The notes under the pieces are model-generated. The model had not been told where the DNA came from, searched no databases, and saw only the letters and a list, made by a program, of their open reading frames with translations. 64,000 nucleotides of DNA, taken from positions 247,169,558 through 247,233,557 of the forward strand of contig OW240912.1 in NCBI GenBank assembly GCA_933207985.1, given 5' to 3'. A program made the position numbers and the translations under genes. Below are positions 24,554 through 36,049 of this stretch, piece after piece; the stretch's first letter is position 1; each line of letters starts with the position of its first letter. Source of the stretch: Pelobates cultripes. Lineage: Eukaryota > Chordata > Amphibia > Anura > Pelobatidae.

Positions 24554-27500
24554 CTGGTAAAGGCATTGAGATAACTTACATTAAAATCACAAAAATCACA
24601 TATTTTACAATAGGGGTTTATGCACAACAAAGCAAAAATTTAAAGTGGTTTATTCAAATACAGAATGTTAGTTAACTGCTAACTGAATTTCTAAAGTTTA
24701 AGGGTTACTAGAGGCATCAAAACAACTTTAGCTTATTGAATCAGTTTTGGTATAAAGCTCATGCTCACTGCTCAATTATCTGCCATGTAAGAGTTAAAGG
24801 GACACTATAGTCACCAAAACAACGTTAGCTTAATGAAACAGTTTTGATGTATAGACCATACCCCTGCAGTCTCAATGTTCAATTATCTGCCATTTAGGAG
24901 TTAAATCACTTTGTTTATTAACCCTAGTCACACCTCCTTGCATGTGACTTGCACAGCCTTCCTAAACACTTCCTGTAAAGAGTCATCTAAAGTTTATTCT
25001 TCCTTTATTGCAAGTTCTATTTAACTTAGATTTTTTTATCCCCTGCTATAATAATAGCTTGCTAGATCCTGCAGGAGTCTCCTGTATGTGATTAAAGTTC
25101 AATTTACAGTGCAAGAGATAAAAATTGTTTAAGGTAAATTACATCTGATTGAAAGTGAAACAATTTTGTTTTCATGCAGGCTGTGTCAATCAGAGCCAGG
25201 AGGCTCTTGTAGGCTTTAGAAGGATATTAAAGGAATTATATACTATAATGCCCTCTGGACCACCTTTCCTAGCAACCCCCAACCCCCTTTCCAGCAGCCA
25301 AAGGGTTAAAAGAAAATCTTCCCCCGAATCTGCAGCCCTCTGCTGCCTGCCCCATGCTACAGGCCCTCCTCTACAGTTAGGCGAGTCCCCAATGAGTGCA
25401 GGACATTAGGCTACCGCCTAAATAGAGAGCCACCTATGCCAGAGAGCCACCTATGCCGGACAGCAGTATAATAGCTAGCAATATTCGACTTTTATACCTT
25501 CCAATATTTTTCATGCGCATTTTCGCCTCTGGGGGCATCTCTTCGGGTTCACTCTGCAAAGAATGATCATCATAGAATATTAAATATGCAAAACCACACA
25601 AATGCATTAACAATTTGTAACATCACACATATAGAACATTTATGAAGTATGGCATACTGTTATGATGAATGGCTAGTAAAAGAAATCATCAAAATAAACA
25701 CCAAATCACAAGATGACAAGCATGTGACCACTCTTTGATTGTTAGTTTTTTTTTAGTATTACAAGATGCCGGTACTGGACTGGTGAAATATGACGTAACA
25801 CCTTAAATTTAAATCTCACTAACATTATGAACTAAATGTCCACAAATCTGGCACACAAGGAAAGTATCTAAAGAAGAGAGCTCAATAAATGCTGCTTAGG
25901 CTATACAAACCTTTAAAATATATGTTTAATCCAGGTTCCACATAAATTTTGCCCTATTTATATGCCATTTATATGGAGGTTGGCTTTGATGGTAAAAAAA
26001 AAAAAAGTGTGACATTCACTCAGTATTCAAATTAATTTACAACTCAGCTTAGGTAGTGTGCATTTCTAATGATATAATGAGATCTCACTAGATTTTACTT
26101 ATCTTTCTGGCATATTTTCCACCTTCCTCTTTTCTCATTTGAAATTTAGAGACACCCCTATTAGCATACCTCTTACTGGAAAGTATTGGTTTTACACTCT
26201 GCACTATAGCAGGTATTAATTTATACACTAATTTCACTCATGATATTTATTGATCACTAAATATTTACACTTTTTTATTTTCTCATAAGGATTCAAATAA
26301 AACCTACTATATCACAGCTCCAAATAACATCATGCAGCTTGGTATAACGCTTTAAGGAATACTTGTGCAAAAGTATAATACAAAAACTGCAGCTTCAGTT
26401 GAAAGGCTGAAGGAAACATTAATCCAATTTTATGAATTTTTTTTTTTTTTTAAATAATACATAACCCCTATTGATTGTGCATATACAATCATGGGAAAAA
26501 GAAAGAAACCTTTTTTGAATTCTATGGCTTTACATATCAGGACATAACAATCATGATTTCCTTAGCAAGTCTTAAAATTAGGTATACATAATCTCAGATA
26601 AACAACAGCACATGACCTATTACACTGTGTCGTGATTTAACAAAAATGAAGCCAAAATGGAGAAGCCATGTGTGGAAAAACTAAGTACACCTTTTGATTA
26701 AATAGCTTTGTCCTATTGAATCAGAATTAATTTTTTTAATTTCTGATCTATTTCTCTTTAAAACATAAGACAAAGTAGGAAATCATTTGTATTAGGTATT
26801 TTTCCTACGCTTGACAATCTTGACAAAGGATGGAGCTTAAAGGGACACTATAGTCACCAGAACAACTACAGCTTATTGAATTTGTTCTGGTGAGTAGAAT
26901 CATTACCTTCAGGCTTTTTGCTGTACACACTGTCTTTTCAGAGAAAATGCAGTGTTTACATTACAGCCTAGTGATAACTTCACTGGCCACTCCTCAGATA
27001 GCTGTTAGAGATCCTTCCTGGGTCATGGCTGCCTAAAATGCATCCAAACATTCAGTATCTCCTCCCTCTGCATGCAGACACTGAACTTTCCTCATAGAGA
27101 TTCATCGATTCAATTCATCTCTATGAGGAGATGCTGATTGGCCAGGGCTGTGTTTGAATTGTGCTGGCTTGTCCCTGATCTGCATCTTTGTCAGTCTCAG
27201 CCAATCCTATGGGGAAGTATTGTGATTGGATCAGGCTACCACTTCTGCTGATGTCAGCAGACAGATCTAATGAAAACAGGCACATGCTGCTGCAGACTTG
27301 AATACAACTAAGATTTACTATATTTAGAGAACGCATGAGGGGACCAGGGTGGATAGATGGTGATTTTAACCCTATAGGGTCAGGAATACATTTTTGTGTT
27401 CCTGATCCTATAAGTGCTCCTTTAAGACAAGCTCTACTTCCTTTCATGATACATACTCACATCTCTATCCAGTCCTTCCTCCATTGCCACACGGGACCGA

Positions 27501-30500
27501 ATACTACTGGTGACCACTGAACATGCTTGGGTATTAGATTCTGTCACATACTATGGGCAAGAGAATGCAGTGACGATATGTTGGTGATGCTGTGAAAATG
27601 GATCCAGTGAATGGGGAGCCCACCCATATTGATCGGGGACAGTTAGGAGATAAAGATTTGAGGGTTTAAGTACCACAATCACTACTGCATATTGTAGTGG
27701 TTATGGTGCAAAAAGGCTATGGGTACTGTGTTCTTTATTTTTCTATCAGTTAGTATTCTGTGACAATTCAGCTGCAGAAAAAGATGTCCGTTATTTAACA
27801 TGTTTGCATCCTGCTATACTCAAAGTGTACATAGTACCATAGCATATTCCATAGCATGAGTGTGTCAAGAATTATATTTTCTCTTGAACAACTCATAAAC
27901 AGATACTTAATGTACTAAGCTCCTAGCCAAACTTTAAAAGTTACTCGTCAATGCATGCCACAGCATACTCCTGGTGTTGAATTACTACTCAGGGATACAT
28001 TTTCAGTTGCCAATAACTAGTGAGAAGTGGACATGTTGAGCCCTGGTGTAAGTTCCTCCAAATTAACAGGTAGGAATTTGAAATGTAAACCTGTAGAATG
28101 CTGTCCATAATGACAAATGGTTACTAATGAATATAAAAAGAAGAAATAGCTTACATCATCTTCATTAAACACTGAGGCCAACGCTTTCTTTTTGGGAACT
28201 ACAGATGGAGCAACTTCTTTAGGTTTCTGAAGAGACAAAAAAAAAAATGTAAAAAAGTAAACATTACAAGATCAATAGTCGGGTTATTCACTAAAGTCAC
28301 GAAATTTAAACCGCAGCCTGCACTAGCAATATTTTAAACAAAGTTGGTCAATTACAAATCTGCACATGCCACTGTCTAATCTATGTGAATCCTGAGACGC
28401 TGTTGTGGCGCCTGTTGATATGTTTGTAACCTCCCGCACAACAAAAATAAAGAATTACAAAAAAAAAAAAAATCTGCTAAATAAATTCACCTGCTTTTTG
28501 CAGGCAAATCTACAGAAATCCACAATATTTTTCCACTGACAGCACATGCAAACTGTCCAATAAAAATGAAATATGATTTACTTTTAATAACTATATAAAA
28601 TTAAAGAACTTAAATAAAATGCTTTTACTGGTGTATATACTGGTCCCTCTATTGTATTAACCCTTTCTCCCATGGAGCTAGCTTATAAAATGGTGCTAAT
28701 GACAGATTTCTGTAATTATAGCTTTTATTAGAACTGGCAAAAAGCCTGCTTTCAAATTTGGTCTAAAGTAAAGTAGCTGAAATCTGGTATATTTTCTAAT
28801 TATAGACCAAAATGTTCAGAACGTGTGTCCATATTTTGCAGTCGAAATGCACTGATGTTTGCTAATCTGTAAAGGGGCATTTGGTCCTAATTGAATAACC
28901 ATAACTGCTCACTATAGTCAAATTGGTGTTTAACAACTGTTATGGAAGCTCATGTTAACTATGTTTTCCACAATGCTTTGCCAGATATACAGTGACAGTT
29001 CTAATCATTAGCCATGATATAGCCTATTGCAGCTCTGTAAGTTAAAATTCATATAATAATGACAAACCTATACAGTTATGCAGTTGGCACAAGATAAATA
29101 TACACAAGGGACAACAGGAGAGAAACAAAAAAGAAAACAAAGCACTTCTACCTTATTAATTCTGATCTGGCAGTGTACCAATAAGTAAACAAAGTAAAAC
29201 ATTGTAATCTACTCATTAGTTTGCACAATGTATAGGCAGCATTCATAACAAAATTAAACACTATTATGCCTTGTATCAAAGTCTAATTGTGGGCCTACAA
29301 CATAAAACTGAATTATCAAGACCATTGAAAACTGATGCCAATGTAATTTCCAACAGTATTTCATATTTTAAAAGGAAAATATTCTATCGATTTGAAAAAC
29401 CATTTTGCAAATCTAAATCAAATGCATATGTTACCACAACACAGTTAAAGGAACACTCCATGCACCATAACCACTAAAGTATGATGTAGTGGTTATGGTG
29501 ACAAAAGTGCTTTGGTGCCCTCCCAGGTTTAGTAATCAAACTGTTTAAGAACGGTTTGACAAGTTCCCGGGGTTCAAACGAGCTCCAGTCACTACCTCCC
29601 CAGGTACTGAAAGCTCTTAAATTGAGCTTCATTTATTTCCACTGAGCATCAGCTAAACCTGCATTGCAGAAGCTTCAGGAAGCAGGGGAAATGGCAATGA
29701 GTGCCATGTGGGATTCAGGTTAGTTGTCAAATCTTCTTTAAATGGTATAACTACTTACTACGGCAGCATGTTGTAGTGGATATCGTCCCTGGTCTACAGT
29801 TACCATCATCCCAGTTCACATTTTTGAACAAAAACTGACAGTTACCTCCAATAGTGTGTCCATCGCTAGCTTTTTGTTTTTCCTTTACATTCTGCAGGTC
29901 CTTGACTAATGCATATACCTTTTATTTGAAAAATGTCAGACATTCAATCTGCCAATCTCTGTGTACACTTCTGCAAATTTCAACCATCAGTCACTGTTCC
30001 TGCTACACTTTCAAGCTTGTCCCATCCATCATCTATCTGTATGATCATGTTTTGTACACAGGAAATAAAACAGCCATGTACAGCAGAGTAATAAAGAAAC
30101 ACTATGGACTATTGCATTAGGAATACAGATGTGTATTCCTAACACTGCAAAGCCCTGTTGGTATTTTAGTTGCCTTTTGTACCTCACAGCACTGGTTTCC
30201 AAAATTGATGATCTCAGCCAATCCAATGCCTCACCGTAGGAAAACAGTGGAAGGCTAGTGAGCATGCAAGGCAAAACAACGCACTTCACCGATCAGAGGG
30301 ACTTTCTGTGACCATCTGATAGAAATAACAGAATTTTACTTTGCTATTTTACAAGAAGCACCGCTAGAGATTGAGTAACAGCCACTAGAAGCATTCAAAC
30401 CCTGCCATGAAAACAAGCAATGTTTAATTGCAGGATTAAAGGCACAGTTCAGACACTTTTAGACACTATAACTTCATGTAAAGGAAGTTGTTCTGGTGCC

Positions 30501-32349
30501 TGGAGGCCCACAGATGCACTCTTACCTCAAGGGGTCACACAATTAGCAAAAAAGATCAATTTCTTTCTCAGCCAATTTTATGAATGGAGAGTCACTAATT
30601 GGTTGAAAGCGTCAGCTGACTACTCTCAGACAATCAGCGGCACCCCTGAGCTTTTTGAAACTGAGATTTCAGAATCCGGATGCCGCCAAGTGGAAGTTGA
30701 GATTGTCGCTGGAGGCTCACTTTGAGGTTAAACCATTTGAGAACTGTCTAACCCCTTGAGTGCGCCAAGGGGCCTCCTGACACCATAACGTCGTCACATA
30801 GATGAAGTTGTTATGGTACCTGGAGTTCTTTTAAAAAAAAGGGGGTGGGGAGGCATGGCACCAGGACCACTTCATTGAAATTGAGTGATCCAGGTGTCTT
30901 TAGTGTCTCTTTAACTCCTATAGCTTTCTTTTTCCCCCAATTACATACATTCATACACTGAAGTTTTTCAGTAAACCCTCAAATATAACAAAACAAATTC
31001 TAAATAGCACAATTTTGGTTAAATTAAGTGAATTGTAGAAATTACGCAAGTCAGCAATAGTCACAACTTGCCTATTTAATTTTACTACAATTTGGAATTT
31101 AGCTAATAAATCCTATGGTGTAAGTCTATTATGATCATTCTCCCACAACACACATTTGGGGTTTTAATGCCCACATTACAGCCGTTAGACATGCCTTAAA
31201 GCAATCATTGGGTTTTATTGCATTAAATAATGAACTTACCAGTATCTGTGCATTTCCCTGTCTTCTTCATAAGAGGGACAATACTGAATAAGTTATTGTA
31301 CATATGTTGATACAACATGCACTCCTGTTATCCACAGGTTGAGAAGCAATTGTAAAATATATATATACACATGAATACTACACATGATGGAGGAAATGAA
31401 ATAAACTGCGAACTACGTACGCTGGCACCAAGCTTGATAGATATGGAAGGTTGCTTCTTTGCACTTTGACCTCCAAATGTAAATCCAATCTTGGAGACTT
31501 TAGATGGACAAGGTGTGGTGCTGGAGTCCTCGGAGGACTGTTCAGCAGACCTTTTCTCTGCGTTGCGACTTGAGCTTTCCCCTTCATTGCTGGAAGAAAC
31601 AGTCTTAGTGTTCACTGCTTTTTCTGCCTCTTCTTCTGGTCCTGGTGAAGTTGAAACAACTTACCAAGATGAGCATTTTATCTACTGAGCTGAATGATGG
31701 GAACAGCAACCACAAAAAAAAAAAAAAGAAAGTAGCAAGAATGGACCTTATTATTAGTGTAGGCTAAACCCTACACCTATAGCTACAGGGAATCACCCAG
31801 AGTAGGGTATAAACTTTCTGATTAAATGTAAAGGTTTACATATTCATTAAACAGTGCAATATCTATGAAACATGAATGTGATAAATTGAAAACAATAGGC
31901 ATTGCCATAAAACGTCAAGGGAAGGCCTAATGGTAGCTCTCCAGCTGATATTGAACTACAACTCCCATGAGGAATTGGCAGCCAAGATGGTACAGAGTCC
32001 TGGGAGTTATAGTTCCTTTGCAGCTGGGAGATATATCTATACACCCTGTTATCATCCATTTTACAAGATGCTACATGTGCATTCCTTTTGGAATGAAGTG
32101 ACAATAAAGATGCACATATTGTAGAGCTGGCTATGTGATTGCAGTGACACACACACACAGTGATAATGAGCTGTGTATTAATGCAGACAGCCCTGCTGGG
32201 CATGCATTATTCTCTCACACATGTGAGCTATGGATGTCTATAGCAATAGGATCACAGTGACACCAGCACACACCAATGGCTATGGAGCCAGCTCACACAC
32301 ACACACAGCCCGCATCACCTCCTTCTATCCGCTCCATCTTGTCCGCCAT
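24433..32349 (-). CDS. pcnp: pcnp, PEST-containing nuclear protein, complete five-exon gene
   Basis: PCNP is a small nuclear protein with PEST-type sequence, described as a ubiquitination target; its molecular role is poorly defined. Coding exons on the minus strand are 32319-32349, 31421-31641, 28155-28226, 25498-25553 and 24433-24553, joining with GT/AG junctions into 166 codons plus TGA. The human protein is 178 residues. The difference lies mainly in a shorter N-terminus ([10 protein letters not shown] before GPEEEAEK). Recognisable blocks in order are [48 protein letters not shown] and [20 protein letters not shown]. The gene is tail to tail with zbtb11 and points away from trmt10c's 3' end. 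Confidence 0.96.
24797..25225 (+). repeat. Interspersed repeat with GGGACACTATAG start in pcnp intron 4
   Basis: It begins ttaaagggacactatagtca near 24795 and shares ordered blocks (ctgccatttaggagttaaatcac, cacttcctg, gatcctgcaggagtctcctg) with 4195-4450, 44573 onward, 45675-45730 and 58549-58800. The right end is not sharp. Confidence 0.65.
25498..25553 (-). CDS. pcnp: pcnp exon 4
   Basis: 56 bp, acceptor tctttgcag|AGTGAA and donor GGAAG|GTATAA. It encodes [18 protein letters not shown] plus a split Arg codon. It was found by splice-site and homology reasoning because it is too short to stand out as an open frame. Confidence 0.93.
25554..26836. other. pcnp intron 3 sequence, nothing recognised
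   Basis: AT-rich non-coding DNA between exon 4 and the MITE at 26841. No gene or repeat family is recognised apart from short A/T runs. Confidence 0.4.
26841..27421 (+). mobile_element. TTAA MITE, GGGACACTATAG family, complete 581-bp copy
   Basis: Flanked by TTAA at 26837-26840 and 27422-27425. The left terminus is AGGGACACTATAGTCACC; the inverted right terminus is AGGAGCACTTATAGG. TTAA duplications with short similar termini and no coding capacity point to a piggyBac-type non-autonomous element. It contains an internal hairpin around agagatgaattgaatcg. Confidence 0.8.
28155..28226 (-). CDS. pcnp: pcnp exon 3
   Basis: 72 bp, phase 0 at both ends, acceptor gtctcttcag and donor GATGAT|GTAAGC. 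It encodes [20 protein letters not shown] then NEDD. Confidence 0.93.
29447..30925 (+). repeat. Cluster of degraded TTAA-type MITE copies in pcnp intron 2
   Basis: Starts such as ttaaaggaacactccatgcacc (about 29446), aaagaaacactatgg...aggaatacagatg (about 30094) and attaaaggcacagttcagac (about 30436), with an end tttagtgtctctttaac (about 30900), mark at least three damaged copies. The open frames here are not recognisable genes. Confidence 0.5.
31421..31641 (-). CDS. pcnp: pcnp exon 2
   Basis: The acceptor is cttcaccag|GACC and the donor GCCAGC|GTACGT. It encodes [17 protein letters not shown] through SISIKLGAS: the Ser/Glu-rich PEST-like part and the conserved KIGFTFG segment. Confidence 0.95.
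32319..32349 (-). CDS. pcnp: pcnp exon 1 (start codon)
   Basis: ATG at 32347-32349 opens [10 protein letters not shown], followed by donor G|GTGATG. Joining to exon 2 gives GGPEEEAEK, the conserved PCNP N-terminal motif. The donor is weaker than consensus. Confidence 0.85.
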
Positions 32350-32369
32350 CTTCCCCGACTACACAACAG

Positions 32370-32518
32370 TGACGTCAATGTTCCATTGGTCGCCCGCCCA
32401 CACCGCAACTCAACCCCGCCCACTCCGCAACCCAGCCTACAACGCAGGTCAGCTCAACTAAACCCCGCCCACACCGCAATCCAACCCCGCCCACTCCGCA
32501 GATCAGCCGCGCCCACCG
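32370..32518 (-). promoter_or_regulatory. pcnp: pcnp promoter: CRE, CCAAT box and GC-box array
   Basis: A perfect TGACGTCA palindrome lies at 32370-32377, about 20 bp before the pcnp ATG, and an inverted CCAAT box at 32385-32389. From 32391 to about 32518 the motif CCGCCCAC recurs at least five times with Cac/ctCCGCAA spacers, forming tandem Sp1/KLF-type sites. The region is locally CpG-rich. Use as a promoter is inferred from position and motifs. Confidence 0.75.
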
Positions 32519-32607
32519 CTACCCCAAGGAAGGTGCTGCGCAGAGCAGACAGCCTCCTTATAACTTCCGGTGCGGCTAGTGCTTGTGCTGAAGGAATAGG
32601 AAGAGTA

Positions 32608-32727
32608 ATGGGAGCTGTGTCCTGCATGCTGTGTAATGAGAGAGGGGAGGTCCTTATGTGCAGGGTGTACAGAGAGGACACTGGGCGGACTGTCCCCCAT
32701 GCTCTCACTGACACAGATATTGCCATG
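32608..32727 (+). pseudogene. Possible AP-2 mu-like N-terminal coding fragment
   Basis: From ATG 32608 the frame reads MGAVSCMLCNERGEVLMCRV then YREDTGR. This resembles the beginning of the clathrin adaptor AP-2 mu subunit, in particular its GEVLISRVYRDDIGR segment, at the same distance from the start Met. Similarity fades after 32688 and I find no further mu-adaptin exons downstream on this strand. It lies just beyond the pcnp GC boxes and is transcribed divergently if at all. It could be an orphan exon, a decayed copy or coincidence. Confidence 0.3.
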
Positions 32728-32833
32728 GGTCATTTAGGGTTAATGTTAGGGGTTCTTTTTTCTGTGATTAGTCACCTAGGGAGAAACATTAACCCCTTAA
32801 GGACAGAGCTTCAGAAGCTTGTCTTGCACTTAA

Positions 32834-33267
32834 AGGACCATTATAGTGCCAGGAAAACAAACTCGTTTTCCTGGCACTATATAATCTTTAGGTCCCACCC
32901 TCAGGATCCAACTCTCGCTGGGCTGAAGGGGTTAAACACTTAACTTTTTCCAAGTCGGGCTCCCTCAGCGCTGGGACTCTCCTCCTTCTTCTGATGTCAT
33001 TGGCTGAATGCGCATGCGCGGCAAGAGCTGCACGCACATTCAGTCAGTCCATAGGAAAGCATTACTTTGCTTTCCTATGAATGCTGGCGTCTTCTCACTG
33101 TGAAGATCACAGTGAGAAGCTCCACTAGAGGCTGGATAAACGCATAGATAAACATAGCAGTTTCTCTGAAACTGCTATGTTTACAGCAGAAAGGGTTAAT
33201 CCTAGGTGGACCTGACGCCCAGACCACTTCATTAAGCTGAAGTGGTCTGGGTGCCTAGAGTGGTCCT
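32834..33267 (+). mobile_element. TTAA MITE, GGACCACTATAGTGCCAGG family, complete 434-bp copy
   Basis: TTAA at 32830-32833 and 33268-33271. The termini AGGACCATTATAGTGCC and inverted AGGACCACTCTAGGCAC match. The first 50 bp form a perfect-looking hairpin (ccaggaaaacaaactcgttttcctgg). Further hairpins lie at cataggaaagcatt/aatgctttcctatg-type sequence, cacagtgagaag and the aaacatagcagtttctctga region. No coding capacity. Confidence 0.85.
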
Positions 33268-33289
33268 TTAATGACAACAGCATTTTTTG

Positions 33290-35270
33290 TTGTTTGCGTT
33301 CAACTGCAATTTGCATTTTACTAATTTATTGCACCGACACATATGTACAGTTTTTTTTAAAGGACAGAAAGGGCTTTAATTTGATGTAACATATAAATGC
33401 TTATTTATTATAAAAAAAAAATACAGAAAAATGCAATAATAATGTGTGCATAATTAGTGCAGATTAAGGAAAGTTATTAAAAATAAATTAATTTAGTAGT
33501 TCAGATTTACAGAATATATAATGTGTCTGGGATTTTAAAGTTTTTTTTGGTAGTTACAGCTCACAAAGCACAAGGAGTAAAACAAACTTTTAATGTGGAG
33601 CGATTTTAGAATTTGGTATGTTTGTCTTGTAAACTTAATAGCCATAAAAGAAAACAAAATTGCCACACAAAAGTATATATTTATATAAAGTAGACATCAG
33701 AGGCTATTTACCTAAGGTTGTTTTGACACTTTCTACGTAGCCATTTCACTGCCAACCTCTGCTAAATATTGGAGTAAAATTGTGTTTTTTTTGTTTTTTT
33801 GTTTTATGGCAATAATAATAATAATAACAAAGAACTTCTCGTGTATTTTGTAAAGTTGGTGTGTGCTGTTCCTGTACAAAGTTTTATTTTGTGTTCAGTT
33901 ACATCTGCGGAGTAAAATGACACCCCCATTGTAAATCTTTGGCACTATTTTGTGAAGCTACAGTGCCTTATAGTAGACCTGTCCTTTTCAGTATTCACAG
34001 TAGAATTTTGAGAGACGGATTTAATGAGCCTATGCTTCCATTTGGGGTATTATAGCAGTTTGATTGTTCAAAAAAAACAAAAACACAAAGGCCTACCATT
34101 TGTAAAAGTAGACACTCCAGGCTATCTCATATGGTGCATATTGTGCCTTAACATGCCCCCATTTGTTCACGAATATATGCCAAAACACGTGGTAAAAAAT
34201 AATTTGGGGCATTTTTTTACATACGGATTACATTTTTGCTGGGCATTTTGTATATTTCATATGTGCCACTAAGTTCAAACCCCCCAAATTATGCTCAGCT
34301 AAGTCTTTTGAGTAAAACAATATGCCCAATGTATGACCTAGACACTATTTTGTGAAGTTACAGTGCTGTAAAAGAGACGTGTCAAGTTCAGGTTTTTAAA
34401 TGTGAATTTTCATGGAGGGTTTTGATGCGTCCGTGTTCCACTTTGGAGCATTTGAGCAGGCTACATATTACAACTACACCATAAAGGAATACCATTTCTT
34501 AAAGAAGACATCCCAGGGTATTTCAAAAGGTATATTTTGAACCTTAGCGTGGGATCATTTTTCTGCTAGCTTGTACCAAGTGTAGTGGTAATAAGCGTTT
34601 TTTCTACCTTTTTGACACACAAAGTGAGTTTGCACAGTATATTTTGCAAACATTATGTGTGCTACGACTGTATAATACTTCATATGTTGCTAAGCTATGT
34701 CGGCTGAGTACAGCAATACCCCCGTATGTACCTTTGCCAGGTATATGTGGACATCGGAGGGGCACATTTGGGACACAGCCATTCCAGTTTTTTTCAAACT
34801 TTACATTTTTGTGCTGTGCCCATGTCCCATTTTAGAGTATTTTACCAGCCTATATAATCCAAATACCTCATAAAGCTATACCATTTCTTAAAGAAGACAT
34901 CCCAGGGTATTTCAAAAGGCATATTTTGAACCTTAGCGTGGGATCATTTTTCCACTAGCTTGTACCAAGTGTAATACACATTTTTTCTGCCTTTTTGACA
35001 CACAAAGTGAGTTTGCACAGTATATTTTGCAAACCTTATGTGTGCTACGACTGTATAATAATTCATATGTTGCTCAGCTATGTACCTTTGCCAGGTATAT
35101 GTGGATGTTGAAGGGGCACATTTGAGACGCAGCTATTCAGTTTTTTTCTAACTTTGAAGTTTTACGCTGTGTCCATGTTCCATTTAGGAGTAGTTTAGAT
35201 GGTTGGTCATTGAAACTTGCCCACAAACACATACAATTTATTAAAGAATACACCCTGGGGTTAACTGCAG
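33290..35270 (+). repeat. Degenerate tandem array, unit about 390-400 bp
   Basis: Landmarks recur at regular spacing: attttgtgaag at 33946 and 34346; taaagaagacatcccagggt about 34500 and 34889; acctttgccaggtatatgtgg about 34727 and 35085. An opposite-orientation array lies at 43690-44560. No protein is recognisable. Confidence 0.7.
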
Positions 35271-35274
35271 CTTT

Positions 35275-35490
35275 TGGGAGGTAAATCACTGGCACACTCC
35301 TTACCCAGGTGGTCCGTTCATTCGTGAGTTGGTTCGGTAGATTCAATCTACCGAACACCCAGGCAGAAAAGCACGAACAAGCCTTTCTGCAGGGGAAAAT
35401 ACAAGCTTTTAACATGGGACCATAGTCCAGAGGCAGCATGCGAGCAACCAGGCTTCTCCAGAACGTAGTGGCGAGGTTGGTTCCGCCACA
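35275..35490 (-). mobile_element. LTR fragment related to the solo LTR at 19740-20808
   Basis: The final ~110 bp match the right end of that LTR (cttttaacatgggaccatag, aaccaggcttctcca, gtggcgaggttggttccgccaca). The other end is missing and no target duplication was found. Confidence 0.6.
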
Positions 35491-36049
35491 AGTATTATTT
35501 ACTATTTTTTATTTTTTTTTCAAATACGTTGATGCACAAGTGGCTCTTTAAAAGAATATTGTTGCACTTTAGGGTTTCACGCATAAGGTTTCTAACGCAA
35601 CACTAAATGTGGTTTATGGCATTTTTTCCCACTCTACACAGACTATATCAGGGCTGGCTGAGGAAGAATCTACCCCTACTGATACCTCAGCTTTGTGAGA
35701 AGGTGATACCTTTCACTCTCTGACTCTAAGGATCCCTGCTGTAAGGCCTGGCAATTGGCACACATTTTAAATATTACTTTTTACGATATACCCAATTTTA
35801 TGGTGACAAGACATTACTGGTCTGGTTTAGATACAAACAGGCTCCCATTACCCCTCTGCTCTCCCTCCTATCAACCATACTCCAGAGAATTATTCTCCAC
35901 CCTTTATCAGGACACTACTGGCTCAGGTGCAGTCGTCCACTCTATGCATTCCCTCCCAGTCATACAGCCCTCCCAAAGATTTACCTAATACCTCAGGTTG
36001 TACAGGGCTCTCTGTTAACCCTTCTATTCACAGGCATTTATGGGGCATA

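Noticed and set aside
25149..25409. 86-codon open frame in pcnp intron 4
   Set aside because: It begins inside an interspersed repeat and is unrelated to PCNP.
32230..32943. 237-codon open frame as a whole gene
   Set aside because: It runs through the GC-box array and into a TTAA MITE. Only the short AP-2 mu-like part is worth noting.
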